From IMG/VR virus record IMGVR_UViG_3300032331_004265, positions 1 through 30,692 of that record: DNA of 30,692 bases; one strand, written 5' to 3'. The DNA comes from a virus. This document shows, one piece after another, positions 1 through 8,040 of this stretch; the stretch's first letter is position 1, and each line of letters opens with the position of its first letter. Under the pieces are notes generated by a model that was given only the letters and a program-made list of their open reading frames with translations, ran no database searches and was not told where the DNA came from. The translations under genes and the position numbers were made by a program.

Positions 1-56
1 CCACCAGTTGCACCGCCAGCACCACCAGTTGCACCGCCAGCACCACCAGTTGCACC
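1..56. repeat. 21-bp tandem repeat coding for a Gly-rich heptad
   Basis: Two full 21-bp units (1..21 and 22..42) and most of a third are nearly identical. Read on the minus strand they encode a seven-residue unit, Ala-Thr-Gly-Gly-Ala-Gly-Gly, in the C-terminal part of the partial gene 1..557. The unit length is a multiple of three, so gain or loss of copies keeps the frame. The array runs off the left edge, so the copy number is unknown. Confidence 0.9.
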
Positions 57-557
57 AGTGCCTCCTCTTTGAGCCATTTGAGGCTGGGTGTTTGCTGCAG
101 GTTGCATTCTTGGAATCATATCTTTTTGATTCTGAAGCTGTTTTATTATTCCGCCTATATACTTGGCAATAGTAGTGCTGCCATCAGAGGTTTTCATATT
201 CTTTGTTTGATCATTTTTTAGTAAAGCCTGAGCTAGATCGTTTAAGGTTTTGACTGCAGCGTCGAACTTAGCTCCTGGACCCATTACTGTATCTTTTGCT
301 TGATCCCAACCACCTTTTATTCCGCCGCCACTCCAAACGTTTTGTCCAAACTGCTTAACGCCTTGCCACAAATTACCAAACATTCCTTCTTGCAACTCAA
401 TGTGTTGTAAAAGCTTTTCTTCTACTTCTGGATGTTTTGAAACATATTCTAAAACAAATTCTTGTGGATTAATGTCCATTTCAACCATTAGATTGGCTGC
501 TTCCACAATAGAAGTTTCTATCTTTCGGTATTCGACAAATTCATAAAAAGTTTTCAT
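1..557 (-). CDS. Partial protein of unknown function with Gly/Ala/Thr repeat tail
   Basis: The frame is open from an ATG at 557 to the left edge, giving 185 visible residues with no stop. An AAGGAAAACA Shine-Dalgarno stretch lies just before the ATG. The first 60 residues are acidic and probably helical (MKTFYEFVEYRKIE...). A Trp/Gly-rich segment follows (NLWQGVKQFGQNVWSGGG), then a helical Gln/Lys segment, then a low-complexity tail with heptad repeats of Ala-Thr-Gly-Gly-Ala-Gly-Gly. I do not recognise the family. The Trp/Gly segment loosely resembles part of the protein at 16125..17198, but not enough to call them paralogs. The tail does not keep a strict Gly-X-Y register, so it is not a collagen-like triple helix. 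The gene diverges from the M28 peptidase gene. Confidence 0.75.
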   Translation of the reverse strand, partial: MKTFYEFVEYRKIETSIVEAANLMVEMDINPQEFVLEYVSKHPEVEEKLLQHIELQEGMFGNLWQGVKQFGQNVWSGGGIKGGWDQAKDTVMGPGAKFDAAVKTLNDLAQALLKNDQTKNMKTSDGSTTIAKYIGGIIKQLQNQKDMIPRMQPAANTQPQMAQRGGTGATGGAGGATGGAGGATG

Positions 558-647
558 TGTTTTCCTTGTTATCGAGTTGCTAAATTATATATATACAATA
601 TTTAAAAAATTTTCTCATATATATGTGGACTTAAAAATAGGAAAAAT
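558..647. promoter_or_regulatory. Divergent intergenic region with TATATATA boxes
   Basis: These 90 bp separate two divergent starts. They are almost pure A/T and contain two TATATATA-type stretches. One (about 584..600) is oriented toward the minus gene starting at 557. The other (about 617..625, CATATATATG) is oriented toward the plus gene starting at 648. Each lies about 20-40 bp before a Shine-Dalgarno sequence (AAGGAAAACA for 557, AGGAAAAAT for 648). No good -35 box is visible. Promoter function is inferred from position and base content. Confidence 0.45.
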
Positions 648-1721
648 ATGAGAAAACTTTTAATTTTGACTTCTTCTTTGCTTTTTTTAGCTAATGCGGG
701 TTTAATTTACACAAAATTTTGTGTTAAAAATAATCAACCTCAGAAAATTGAAGAAAAAATACCCAACTCACTAGAACAAGCACTTGATATTGTTAGCGAA
801 CAAGATTTAAGAGATTTTGTTGAAAAACTATCTGATAAAGAGCTAGAAGGTAGAATGAGTGGTAAAAATGGTAATAAAAAAGCTGCAGATTATATCGATT
901 CTGTATTAGATTCATATAACATTCCACACACAAGACAAAGATTTAATATCAAAAAAGGAGTCAATATAGGTCCAAATAAAGAGGAAGGCGATTCTTTTAC
1001 CGAAAATATAATTGCTTATATTATATCCGATACAAATAAAGATGACATAATAGTTTTAGGGGCGCATTTTGACCACATAGGCTACGGACCAGCATACAGC
1101 AGAGACAACAAAACAGCTATTCACCCCGGCGCCGATGACAATGCCAGCGGAGTAAGTATGCTCCTAGAGCTTGCCAAAATTCTAAAGACTATGAAACTAA
1201 ACAAAACAGTTTGCCTTCAATTTTATTCTGGCGAGGAAATGGGATTACTTGGAAGCAAATATTATTGCAACAACCCTGTTCTACCCCTAAATAATCCGGA
1301 CATTAAAAAACACATAGCAATGATAAATCTGGATATGGTTGGATACTTGGATGAAAAGTATATTAGAAAAGCAAGTTTGTTTGAAAGTTCTGTTAATCTT
1401 AGAGAGTTTGTTTATGATTTGAACGACAAATATAGTTTTGCAAAAAAGATTAGCAGTTTTGGTCCCGGCTCAAGTGATCATTCAAGTTTTTATAATAAAA
1501 AAATACCAATAGCTTTTATTCACACTGGCGTTCATCCTTATTATCACACATCAAAAGACACGCCAGAAAAATTAAACTATAAAGGTATGGTAGAGATAAC
1601 AAAATTTGTTCTTGAACTCGTCAATAAAATTGATTATGATAATAATCCTGAATTTACAATTGTTGATTTCAAACCTTTTGAAGCCAACTACGACCACGAA
1701 CAGATAAAATTTGGAGAATAA
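648..1721 (+). CDS. Exported M28-family zinc aminopeptidase
   Basis: The 357-residue protein has the complete M28 di-zinc site. HFD at 140-142 gives a zinc His and the catalytic-site Asp. GADDNASG at 161-168 gives the bridging Asp164. GEE at 195-197 gives general base Glu196 and zinc ligand Glu197. LDMVG at 228-232 gives Asp229, and YYHT gives His300. Family members remove N-terminal amino acids from peptides. The N terminus (MRKLLIL, then a hydrophobic run to about residue 20) is a signal peptide or membrane anchor, so it should act outside the cytoplasm or at the membrane. The start has a good AGGAAAAAT ribosome site. It is first in a run of three genes separated by 1-2 bases. An exported aminopeptidase is unusual in a phage. 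It might act at lysis, on the host surface, or on virion proteins; the substrate is unknown. Confidence 0.9.
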   Translation: MRKLLILTSSLLFLANAGLIYTKFCVKNNQPQKIEEKIPNSLEQALDIVSEQDLRDFVEKLSDKELEGRMSGKNGNKKAADYIDSVLDSYNIPHTRQRFNIKKGVNIGPNKEEGDSFTENIIAYIISDTNKDDIIVLGAHFDHIGYGPAYSRDNKTAIHPGADDNASGVSMLLELAKILKTMKLNKTVCLQFYSGEEMGLLGSKYYCNNPVLPLNNPDIKKHIAMINLDMVGYLDEKYIRKASLFESSVNLREFVYDLNDKYSFAKKISSFGPGSSDHSSFYNKKIPIAFIHTGVHPYYHTSKDTPEKLNYKGMVEITKFVLELVNKIDYDNNPEFTIVDFKPFEANYDHEQIKFGE

Positions 1722-1723
1722 TT

Positions 1724-2146
1724 ATGACAAAGCAAGAACTTATTGATCTTCTAAATAATGATCTTAAAAATGAATGGAAACATCATAATTTTTATCTTCA
1801 CAACGCAAGCACCCTCACAGGATTATTATCAATAGAATACAAAGAATTTTTACTAAAGCAGGCTGCAGGTGAAATGCATCATGTCACACAATTCTCAGAC
1901 ATGATAATTGGATTGGGTGGAGTTCCAACAAAAGTCTCCAATGATTTTCCCACGTTGTCAAATCTTGGGGAAATTCTCAACTACGCAGTGGATATGGAAG
2001 AAGAAGTTTTGTCTAACTATGTCCAAAGAATACAAGATGCCGAAAAGCTCGGCGGCGTAGATGGATATTGGGTTACCATATTCCTTGAAAACCAAATTCA
2101 AGACAGCAGGCAGGATAGAGACGAGATAATAAAGTTCTTAAGCTAA
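1724..2146 (+). CDS. Ferritin-like diiron protein (bacterioferritin/Dps-type fold)
   Basis: The 140-residue, all-helical protein has ferritin-like iron-ligand spacing: Glu17 in helix 1, Glu50-x-x-His53 in helix 2, a Glu cluster at 92-94 in helix 3, and Glu122 in helix 4. In bacterioferritin the last motif is Glu-x-x-His. Here it reads ENQIQD, so the His is missing and Gln126 or Asp127 would have to replace it. Family members oxidise and store iron or protect against peroxide. It starts 2 bases after the peptidase stop and ends 1 base before the next ATG, so the three genes are surely co-transcribed. Length and motif layout suit a small 24-mer or 12-mer type protein, but oligomeric state and catalytic activity cannot be read from sequence. 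Confidence 0.8.
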   Translation: MTKQELIDLLNNDLKNEWKHHNFYLHNASTLTGLLSIEYKEFLLKQAAGEMHHVTQFSDMIIGLGGVPTKVSNDFPTLSNLGEILNYAVDMEEEVLSNYVQRIQDAEKLGGVDGYWVTIFLENQIQDSRQDRDEIIKFLS

Positions 2147-2147
2147 C

Positions 2148-2780
2148 ATGAACGTTGGGATACTATTAGCCGCAGGGCATAGCACCAGATTTGGTGGTTG
2201 TGTATCAAAAGTATTATATAAAATAAATAAAAAGCCAATAATACAATATGGAATCGATATATTTAATTGTCTAGAAGAGATTGTGATAGTTTCAAATTCC
2301 GATAATCATAAATATATTAAAAAATTAAATAAAAATAAAAAAGTTAAAATTCTGATTAATAATGTGAACAATAGACTGAAATCAATCCGAGTTGCTCTCG
2401 ATTATCTTCAAAAAAAAGATTTTGAAAATATAATTATACAAGACGCAGCCAGACCATATGTTGCAAAAGAAATGATTGAAAATCTTTTAGTTTCATCTAA
2501 AACATTTTTATATTCTCAGTATTATCTTAAACTTATAAACGGGTTAGTTAAAAAAACCGATGTTGGTTACGAGGTTGTAAATAGAGATAATTATATCGAA
2601 TTATGCACACCTCAAGTAATTGATTTTCATTTATACAATTTTATTTTCAAAAAATACATAGAAAAAAATACAACTTGTGAAGTACTACCCCTGATGGAAA
2701 AATTTAATATTAAATACAACCTTATAGAAGGTGATCAAAGATATCTAAGAAAAATAACCAAGATAAATGACATCTACTGA
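2148..2780 (+). CDS. IspD/TarI-type cytidylyltransferase
   Basis: The 210-residue protein opens with the nucleotidyltransferase signature LLAAGHSTRFG, followed by a Lys in SKVLYKINKKPI. It then has DAARPYV, TPQ and a C-terminal GDQRYLRKITKINDI that matches the usual G-D-x-x-N-x-K-x-T element of IspD. This family joins CTP to an alcohol phosphate: IspD makes CDP-methylerythritol, and TarI and the animal homologue make CDP-ribitol. Sequence alone does not separate these. Isoprenoid synthesis would be odd for one lone phage gene. The convergent neighbour carries a LicD domain, a family that uses CDP-activated donors, so a CDP-alditol product is my preferred inference. Its 3' end overlaps that neighbour's by 7 bases. 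Confidence 0.82.
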   Translation: MNVGILLAAGHSTRFGGCVSKVLYKINKKPIIQYGIDIFNCLEEIVIVSNSDNHKYIKKLNKNKKVKILINNVNNRLKSIRVALDYLQKKDFENIIIQDAARPYVAKEMIENLLVSSKTFLYSQYYLKLINGLVKKTDVGYEVVNRDNYIELCTPQVIDFHLYNFIFKKYIEKNTTCEVLPLMEKFNIKYNLIEGDQRYLRKITKINDIY

Positions 2781-5170
2781 GTCTTTAGGTTATTAAAAAA
2801 TGTATTAATAAGTTGATAACGATAATTTCTATCTGTTAATCCATAAAGCTTTTTGTTCAAAGATTCTAGAGACTTAATAAAAAGATCTAAATTCATTTCA
2901 TTGCTAATATTTGTGTTGTATTCAGCCAATCCAAAATCTATAAATGTTATTTTATTATTTAGAACCAATATATTTTGAAGCCAAAGTTCCGGATAAAAAA
3001 CTCCACATCTGTCCAGCTCATTAAATATTTTTGTTATTTGTGTTTGCCAATCTTTGGGTAAACTAAATTCATTGTATAAAGATTCTCCACAATAAGAAAG
3101 ATTAATTGTTAAGTTTTCTATATTATAGGATAATAATCTTGGAACAAAATCAAATTGTTGAAGATTTTTAAGTAATTCAATTTCTTTTAAAAATATATCT
3201 TTGCTATTTTCATTTTCATTTAAAGCCCACCTTAATTTTGGATTATATTTTTTAATTACGATATTACTATTTTTTAAATAGTAAGTGTTAGCAGTAGATC
3301 CAAATCTATAAGCCTTCCAATTTTCTTTATATTCTTCGTCAAAATAATTATGAAATTTAAAATTTTGTATAGTAAACAAAAGAGTGTTTCTTATTGCTAT
3401 TGATTGATCTTTAACATTTATGCCCTTTTTGCCAGCCTGTATAAAGTCTTGTAAATTCACCAAAAGATCCGTGTATTCTTTATGTGATGAATAAATTGAA
3501 TCATCGAAACAATAATCTTCTATATTTTGATTTGAGTTTTCTTTACAATAATCTATTCTTGTTATATAATCATAAATAACATCATACATCAGATTGAATG
3601 CTATCGTCTCGTTTCTGTCTTCATTGTCTGGCAAAGTTTTGTTTGCTAAGAACATTAAACATTCTTGAATCTTTTTTATTTTTTTCCTTATAGGTCCATA
3701 ATGCGGAGAGTTAAATATAGCTTGAAGATTGTTCTGAGTATTTGTCTCAAGATCTTTTTGATATACGGTATCTTCTATATTATAGATATTGAGTTGCTTA
3801 TGAAGATCGGAAATTAAAACATCGACCTGGTCTGTTATTGGGTACATATTTTTGAAAAGAAATGGAAGACATTTATTTCTTATTATATAACAATGCCCGG
3901 AATGAAACTCGTCCACAAACTTATAATAAGGCTCAGTATAAACTACATTTTTCCCAACACTATTTAAAAATACCATATCCCAATCATCTGGTATCATTTC
4001 TAAGTATTTGGAAATATTTCTTGTGTTTGTTACTGCTATGTCATCTTCAACTATAAACGTATAGTCAGAAAAATTTAAATATCCATATATCATAGCTCTT
4101 AAATGACTGCAGTAGCATCCAAGAGGTCCCTCTTGAATAAAAATATTTTTATCATCAATAACAGAAAACTCATCTACTTTAATGTCTGTTTTGACTATAT
4201 TTTCATTAAATTGTTTTAAAAATTTAAGTATATATGACAAATCTTTTTCAACAGACTCCTTGTTTTTACCATAGGTGCCCTTCAGATGAAAAAAGTTAGT
4301 TACAGATAATTTTTTTAATTCTTCTACTGTGTTTTCATATCTCTGTTTATTTTTTTCTAAATTAATTAGAATGCAATTAGATTGACAAGATTTTTTAATT
4401 AAGTTGGTTTCAATTGATTTGTGAAGATCTATTTTATCATAACATATATTTGTTGCATTTGATTCATATTGCAATATCTTTACATCAACACCATCTACAA
4501 CCTCTTGTCTTACTGATTTGTATTCATCCATTGTTATAATTCTATTTTTAACTAATTCTTCTTTTTTGTGAGAGTAGCGGCTAGATTTTAATGTTTGCAT
4601 ATATCCACTACCATAATTTAATTTTAAAAAATAGTGTGGATCTTTTGGAACCAATGTATTTATACCCAGAAATATTTTATTGTCAGCTGGAAAAAATTTA
4701 TCTGCATCCCACATTTTTTTAAAAAATAATATTTTATTATTGAAATTCTTTTTTTTGTATGTAAACAAGTCAATGAATGGCCACCTAAATGTTCCTTCGT
4801 TTAATATTTTATCTTTCCAACCATTGGCTTTTCCTGGAACTTCAACACCAATATCCTTAAAACAAAATCTAATCATGTTGGGAAATTTAGATAAAACAAC
4901 AACATCTTTGTGTTTTTCAAAAATATCTGGGAGTTTTTTTGAAATGCTATCGTCAACCAACAAGTCTAAATCATCGTCCCAAGGTATAAAATCATTATGT
5001 CGAGCATAACCTAATAGAGTCCCAGATATAAGACAATAATTGATATTACACTCAGTTAGTATATCAATAGTCTTTTTAAGAAGTTGTATGGCTATTGTTT
5101 TGTGTTCACCAAATCCATTTTTTTCATTGAAATATGTTTGCACTATTTCTTTTAGATTTCTTTGAACCAT
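2774..5170 (-). CDS. Three-module LicD phosphotransferase + GT25 glycosyltransferase + kinase-like protein
   Basis: The protein has 798 residues from ATG 5170. Residues about 25-200 are LicD-like: a helix, ISGTLLGYARHNDFIPWDDD and the DDDLD acidic motif (65-69), as in enzymes moving phosphocholine or ribitol phosphate from CDP donors to sugars. Residues about 265-480 resemble GT25: INLEKNKQRYENT, GPLGCYCSHLRA and FIVEDD (EDD at 375-377). Residues about 620-798 look like a kinase fold: Lys640 in IVIKKY, Glu663, a catalytic loop PELWLQN with Glu728 and Asn733, and an intact DFG at 745-747. The loop Asp is Glu and the HRD-type His is absent, so activity is uncertain. A TTG at 5224 would extend the frame but overlap the upstream gene by 43 bases. 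ATG 5170 lies 11 bases past that gene's stop, after a weak GATGAG site. It is co-directional with the PA14 gene. Confidence 0.82.
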   Translation of the reverse strand: MVQRNLKEIVQTYFNEKNGFGEHKTIAIQLLKKTIDILTECNINYCLISGTLLGYARHNDFIPWDDDLDLLVDDSISKKLPDIFEKHKDVVVLSKFPNMIRFCFKDIGVEVPGKANGWKDKILNEGTFRWPFIDLFTYKKKNFNNKILFFKKMWDADKFFPADNKIFLGINTLVPKDPHYFLKLNYGSGYMQTLKSSRYSHKKEELVKNRIITMDEYKSVRQEVVDGVDVKILQYESNATNICYDKIDLHKSIETNLIKKSCQSNCILINLEKNKQRYENTVEELKKLSVTNFFHLKGTYGKNKESVEKDLSYILKFLKQFNENIVKTDIKVDEFSVIDDKNIFIQEGPLGCYCSHLRAMIYGYLNFSDYTFIVEDDIAVTNTRNISKYLEMIPDDWDMVFLNSVGKNVVYTEPYYKFVDEFHSGHCYIIRNKCLPFLFKNMYPITDQVDVLISDLHKQLNIYNIEDTVYQKDLETNTQNNLQAIFNSPHYGPIRKKIKKIQECLMFLANKTLPDNEDRNETIAFNLMYDVIYDYITRIDYCKENSNQNIEDYCFDDSIYSSHKEYTDLLVNLQDFIQAGKKGINVKDQSIAIRNTLLFTIQNFKFHNYFDEEYKENWKAYRFGSTANTYYLKNSNIVIKKYNPKLRWALNENENSKDIFLKEIELLKNLQQFDFVPRLLSYNIENLTINLSYCGESLYNEFSLPKDWQTQITKIFNELDRCGVFYPELWLQNILVLNNKITFIDFGLAEYNTNISNEMNLDLFIKSLESLNKKLYGLTDRNYRYQLINTFFNNLKTQ

Positions 5171-5181
5171 AAGCTCATCTT

Positions 5182-6375
5182 TCACGGGAGAGCTGAACCA
5201 CGCCAAGCATTCGAATACCCCCAATTATTTGTTTTGCTAATTGTTGAAGTAGAATAACTTAAATTAAATCCAGTTGATCCACTATTAAAACTAGATGGCT
5301 GTGCGTAAACTACCAAGAAGGGCAAAAAGTCTCCGGAAACTAAATTGATATTTACAGATTGTTCACTAGTAACGCTGCCTAAGTCATAATTACTCATTGT
5401 TGGAGATAAAGCATGAGACCCCAGCCATAAATAGCTTCCGCTATCCGCAGATAGATAAAAAGTATGAGTTTCTGCAGTTGTTGCTAAAAAATATCCTTGT
5501 ATTTTAATAACCCCAGCTCCCCAATTTGTTAGATTTTGACCAACAACTGTTCCCGGACTATACACAACACTTACCGTACTGTGTGTGCTAAAATATTCAA
5601 TTGTATTGTCCCACCCACTAGCATATATATAAGCCGTATATCCGGCACTTAAACCGCCTGGATCTGGATATGTTATCGGATATGGAGTATTTGTCGGAGT
5701 ATTTGTTTGTGTTGGTGTTGGCGTTGGTGTTGGCGTTGGTGTTGGCGTTGATGTTGGCGTTGATGTTGGCGTTGATGTTGGCGTTAGTGCTATTGATTTA
5801 ACACAAATATTATTAACGCCTTGTTCGCCTGTTAAAAGTGCAAAAAATACATGTAGTGGTTGTGTTACTGAATTTGATGAAGTGTAAATTAAATTGTTAT
5901 TTTGATAATACTTAACGTTTGTTCCATCATAATCTACTCTCCATACATCAGTAGGTAGTGTACTTATAGAACCCGGAACATTAACCTGACCTCCATATTC
6001 ATATATTTCCAAAAATCCATTTTGTATATAAAGTCCATAGGTTGTATTTAAATAGGTGGTAGGACCCCCAGTTGGATTATAAGAAAATCCACCCATTAAA
6101 TAATTACCAGTAGTTGAAGATCTGAATGTTACCGAAACTGGACTGGTGTATGTTTCTGTAGAATATGCTGATCCACTCCACCCACCACCTGGGTTCTTAA
6201 TCGCAGAATTTCCTGTTGTAACGGCATCTACACCCACTAAATTTATTGTTTTGCAATCTGAAGAGCTAAAAGATAATATTTGATTTGTGATTTTATACAG
6301 AGGTCTTTTCCAAAATCTGTGAACAAGACCTTTGGTTAAATCATAATGACCATGAGATTTAAAGTATTTTGTCAT
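5182..6375 (-). CDS. PA14-domain protein with Thr-Pro linker (probable virion glycan-binding protein)
   Basis: The 397-residue protein has three parts. Residues 1-195 are beta-rich and lectin-like, with many Thr/Ser/Gly (GLYIQNGFLEIYEYGG, WRVDYDGTNVKYYQNNNLIY), compatible with a concanavalin-type fold. Residues 198-232 are a Thr-Pro/Thr-Ser repeat stalk. Residues about 243-385 look like a PA14 domain (KIQGYFLATTAETHTFYLSADSGSYLWLG), a fold that often binds carbohydrate. There is no signal peptide. It lies 4 bases after the 270-residue gene and 11 bases before the LicD fusion gene, so it is probably in one transcript with both. The likely role is a surface or tail protein that contacts host or self glycans. 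The PA14 call rests on pattern recognition only. Confidence 0.72.
   Translation of the reverse strand: MTKYFKSHGHYDLTKGLVHRFWKRPLYKITNQILSFSSSDCKTINLVGVDAVTTGNSAIKNPGGGWSGSAYSTETYTSPVSVTFRSSTTGNYLMGGFSYNPTGGPTTYLNTTYGLYIQNGFLEIYEYGGQVNVPGSISTLPTDVWRVDYDGTNVKYYQNNNLIYTSSNSVTQPLHVFFALLTGEQGVNNICVKSIALTPTSTPTSTPTSTPTPTPTPTPTPTQTNTPTNTPYPITYPDPGGLSAGYTAYIYASGWDNTIEYFSTHSTVSVVYSPGTVVGQNLTNWGAGVIKIQGYFLATTAETHTFYLSADSGSYLWLGSHALSPTMSNYDLGSVTSEQSVNINLVSGDFLPFLVVYAQPSSFNSGSTGFNLSYSTSTISKTNNWGYSNAWRGSALP
5680..5784 (-). repeat. Thr-Pro/Thr-Ser coding repeat (linker)
   Basis: This low-complexity stretch of GTTGGC/GTTGGT-type hexamers on the plus strand encodes alternating Thr-Pro with Ser and Asn variants on the minus strand. 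It joins the N-terminal and PA14 domains of the protein at 5182..6375. The hexamer unit keeps frame on expansion. Similar linkers occur at 28833..29264 and 30423..30668. Confidence 0.9.
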
Positions 6376-6379
6376 AACT

Positions 6380-7192
6380 TTATGGTGTTACTAAATCACC
6401 ATCTGTCAACACATATGGTATTTCTGTAACCTTTGAGGGATTAATATTGCTACCACTGTATGTGTAGTTTATTTTACGAGCAAAGTCCCCAGCCGTTGCT
6501 CCGGCTGGATATTCAATTATTTGAGTTATTCTATCGCTTCCATCTACTGTTATTTTTTGAAAAGTAAACAAACCTGATCTTCCCTTGAGAAGTTCATAAT
6601 CCTCTTTAGATGGTATTGTGAATCCTGCTGCTTCAATTACATCCTGGTCCAAAGAGTCAGAAGTATCAAGCTTGATTAACATTCCAAGGCTATCTGGATA
6701 ATTTGATCTATTTTCTATTGTGTGTCTTTCGAAATAACTTGGAAGATCTGCTACACTTGCATATTTGTTGAATTTCAATACAGATTCTGCACTGCTGTTG
6801 CTAAAATAAATTTTAATATCTTGTCTCTTAAGATTGTTTTTAGAGACAACAACTGTTTCTGCGTTGTTTAACTCGGTGACAGAAGCAACAAGCAATTCTG
6901 AGAAAACTGGGTTGGCATTCAATATCGATACGATCTCTGCAGCTCTTGTTTGAGAAGCACTTGCCCCAGCAATATTTATTTGAACTGAACTCCATATCTT
7001 AAAATCTCTATCCCAAGAATAGTTTAAAGTCAAGGTGTTAAGAGAAGATAGATCATAAGGACCAGAGTTCCAAGCTATCTGCTTTGTTTGAGCATTTTTA
7101 TTGGCTGGTATCTTATAAGTAACAGATGCTTGTCTGTCACCTAATACTAAATATCCTTGAAACTCTTGATCAAATAAATTTTGAAAAAACAT
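6380..7192 (-). CDS. Probable virion structural protein, unrecognised family
   Basis: The 270-residue protein has no signal peptide or transmembrane segment. It is rich in short beta-type stretches (QGYLVLGDRQASVTYKIP, LNTLTLNYSWDRDFKIWSSVQINI) and has a middle segment with SQTRAAEIVSILNANPVF, which suggests a small helical insertion. The C-terminal part (FTFQKITVDGSDRITQIIEYP, ARKINYTYSGSN) again looks like beta hairpins. The start is supported by an AGAGG site before the ATG. It lies 10 bases after the membrane-anchored small gene and 4 bases before the PA14 gene, which argues for a virion or surface role. I cannot assign a family. It is shorter than typical major capsid proteins. Confidence 0.7.
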   Translation of the reverse strand: MFFQNLFDQEFQGYLVLGDRQASVTYKIPANKNAQTKQIAWNSGPYDLSSLNTLTLNYSWDRDFKIWSSVQINIAGASASQTRAAEIVSILNANPVFSELLVASVTELNNAETVVVSKNNLKRQDIKIYFSNSSAESVLKFNKYASVADLPSYFERHTIENRSNYPDSLGMLIKLDTSDSLDQDVIEAAGFTIPSKEDYELLKGRSGLFTFQKITVDGSDRITQIIEYPAGATAGDFARKINYTYSGSNINPSKVTEIPYVLTDGDLVTP

Positions 7193-7202
7193 TTTTAAAC
7201 CT

Positions 7203-7493
7203 CTATTTAACTAGTAAGTAAATTAAACCAGCGACCTGAAGAACAATAAATACAATCAAAACCTTATCTACAACATTCGAAAGATCTAAATTTACATCTT
7301 TCTTCTTTACAGACATTTTTTCTTCTATTTTTTGTATCATTGATTTTTTAACATCTTCTTTTGACTCAACTACTTTTGGAGCCAAAGATTTTTGATTTTG
7401 TTTTGTTGGCTGTTTTTTATTTTTTGAAACCACAGGTTTTTGTTGTTTTTGATTGGCTGTTTTTTGTTCATTATTCTTGTTAGGTTTTTTCAT
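7203..7493 (-). CDS. Small basic protein with C-terminal membrane anchor
   Basis: The 96-residue protein is almost entirely Lys/Asn/Gln/Pro in its first 45 residues, then has a short charged helix (DVKKSMIQKIEEKMSVKKKD). It ends in one hydrophobic segment (VLIVFIVLQVAGLIYLLV), with a final Lys. This is the layout of a tail-anchored protein with a long basic cytoplasmic region. A strong AAGGGAGG Shine-Dalgarno sits a few bases before the ATG, so it is likely well translated. A TATATACTATA box lies upstream. It heads the minus-strand run 7493..2774. A basic tail could bind nucleic acid or the acidic protein encoded at 9592, but nothing in the sequence proves that. Confidence 0.75.
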   Translation of the reverse strand: MKKPNKNNEQKTANQKQQKPVVSKNKKQPTKQNQKSLAPKVVESKEDVKKSMIQKIEEKMSVKKKDVNLDLSNVVDKVLIVFIVLQVAGLIYLLVK

Positions 7494-7499
7494 TTTGCC

Positions 7500-7530
7500 T
7501 CCCTTTTAAGTATAGTATATATAATTATAT
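7500..7530 (-). promoter_or_regulatory. Candidate promoter box and strong ribosome site for the 7493 gene
   Basis: On the minus strand, TATATATACTATA (7511..7523) is followed by CTTAAAAGGGAGGCAAA and then ATG 7493. The same ATATATACTATA core occurs at 8052..8063 on the plus strand before the metallopeptidase gene. No -35 element is obvious, so this could be a phage-type promoter recognised mainly through its -10 region. The box overlaps the 3' end of the gene at 7525..8040. Confidence 0.5.
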
Positions 7531-8040
7531 ACCCCATTTATTGCTTAAGTAATTTATTAATTTTTTCTTATTTTCTTCAAAGTTCGACTTAGATGTTTCT
7601 TTTTGCTTTTCCCTATTTGCACTTTCTTTTTCTTTTGCCCTTTTATATAGCGGATTTATTTTCTCTTCCCAAGCAATATTAGGCACATAAGACTCCAGTT
7701 CTCCAGAAACTTCTTCATAAACGTTTTGAGAATCATATTCAACTTTTATTTTTTTATCATTTTCAAAAACAAATATTTCTAAATTAATGCCTATTCCAAG
7801 ACCATCAAAAAACCATCCTATGCAATCTACATTGGATTCCATATCCATTTCTTGTATTTCGTCATCTGATGTTTTCCAAAAATCATCATATGACAATGTC
7901 TCACCAACTCCACCTTGATCTAATATTTCATTTCCAAGATTTTTAGCTATACAAACAAGCTTTCCTTGGAAGCCCATATATTCTTTTTGTATGGCTTCAA
8001 CAGTTCTTTTTTCTTTTATTTGCTGTTCATTAAATTTCAT
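7525..8040 (-). CDS. Hypothetical protein, mixed alpha/beta with charged C-terminal helix
   Basis: The 171-residue protein is not a family I recognise. An N-terminal helix (residues 1-30) leads into an alpha/beta core with an acidic loop (TSDDEIQEMDMESNVDC) and a beta segment (LGIGINLEIFVFENDKKIKVEYD). The last 50 residues form a highly charged Lys/Glu helix. There is no membrane segment. It is transcribed away from the M4-type metallopeptidase gene across a 48-bp gap, and the sequence before its ATG shows no clear Shine-Dalgarno. It ends just before the promoter of the 7493 gene. Confidence 0.7.
   Translation of the reverse strand: MKFNEQQIKEKRTVEAIQKEYMGFQGKLVCIAKNLGNEILDQGGVGETLSYDDFWKTSDDEIQEMDMESNVDCIGWFFDGLGIGINLEIFVFENDKKIKVEYDSQNVYEEVSGELESYVPNIAWEEKINPLYKRAKEKESANREKQKETSKSNFEENKKKLINYLSNKWGI

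Noticed and set aside
1-56. Collagen-like triple-helix repeat
   Set aside because: The unit is seven residues long and breaks the Gly-X-Y register.
5171-5224. TTG start extending the LicD fusion protein
   Set aside because: Would overlap the PA14 gene by 43 bases; ATG 5170 gives a normal 11-base gap and an ordinary LicD N terminus.
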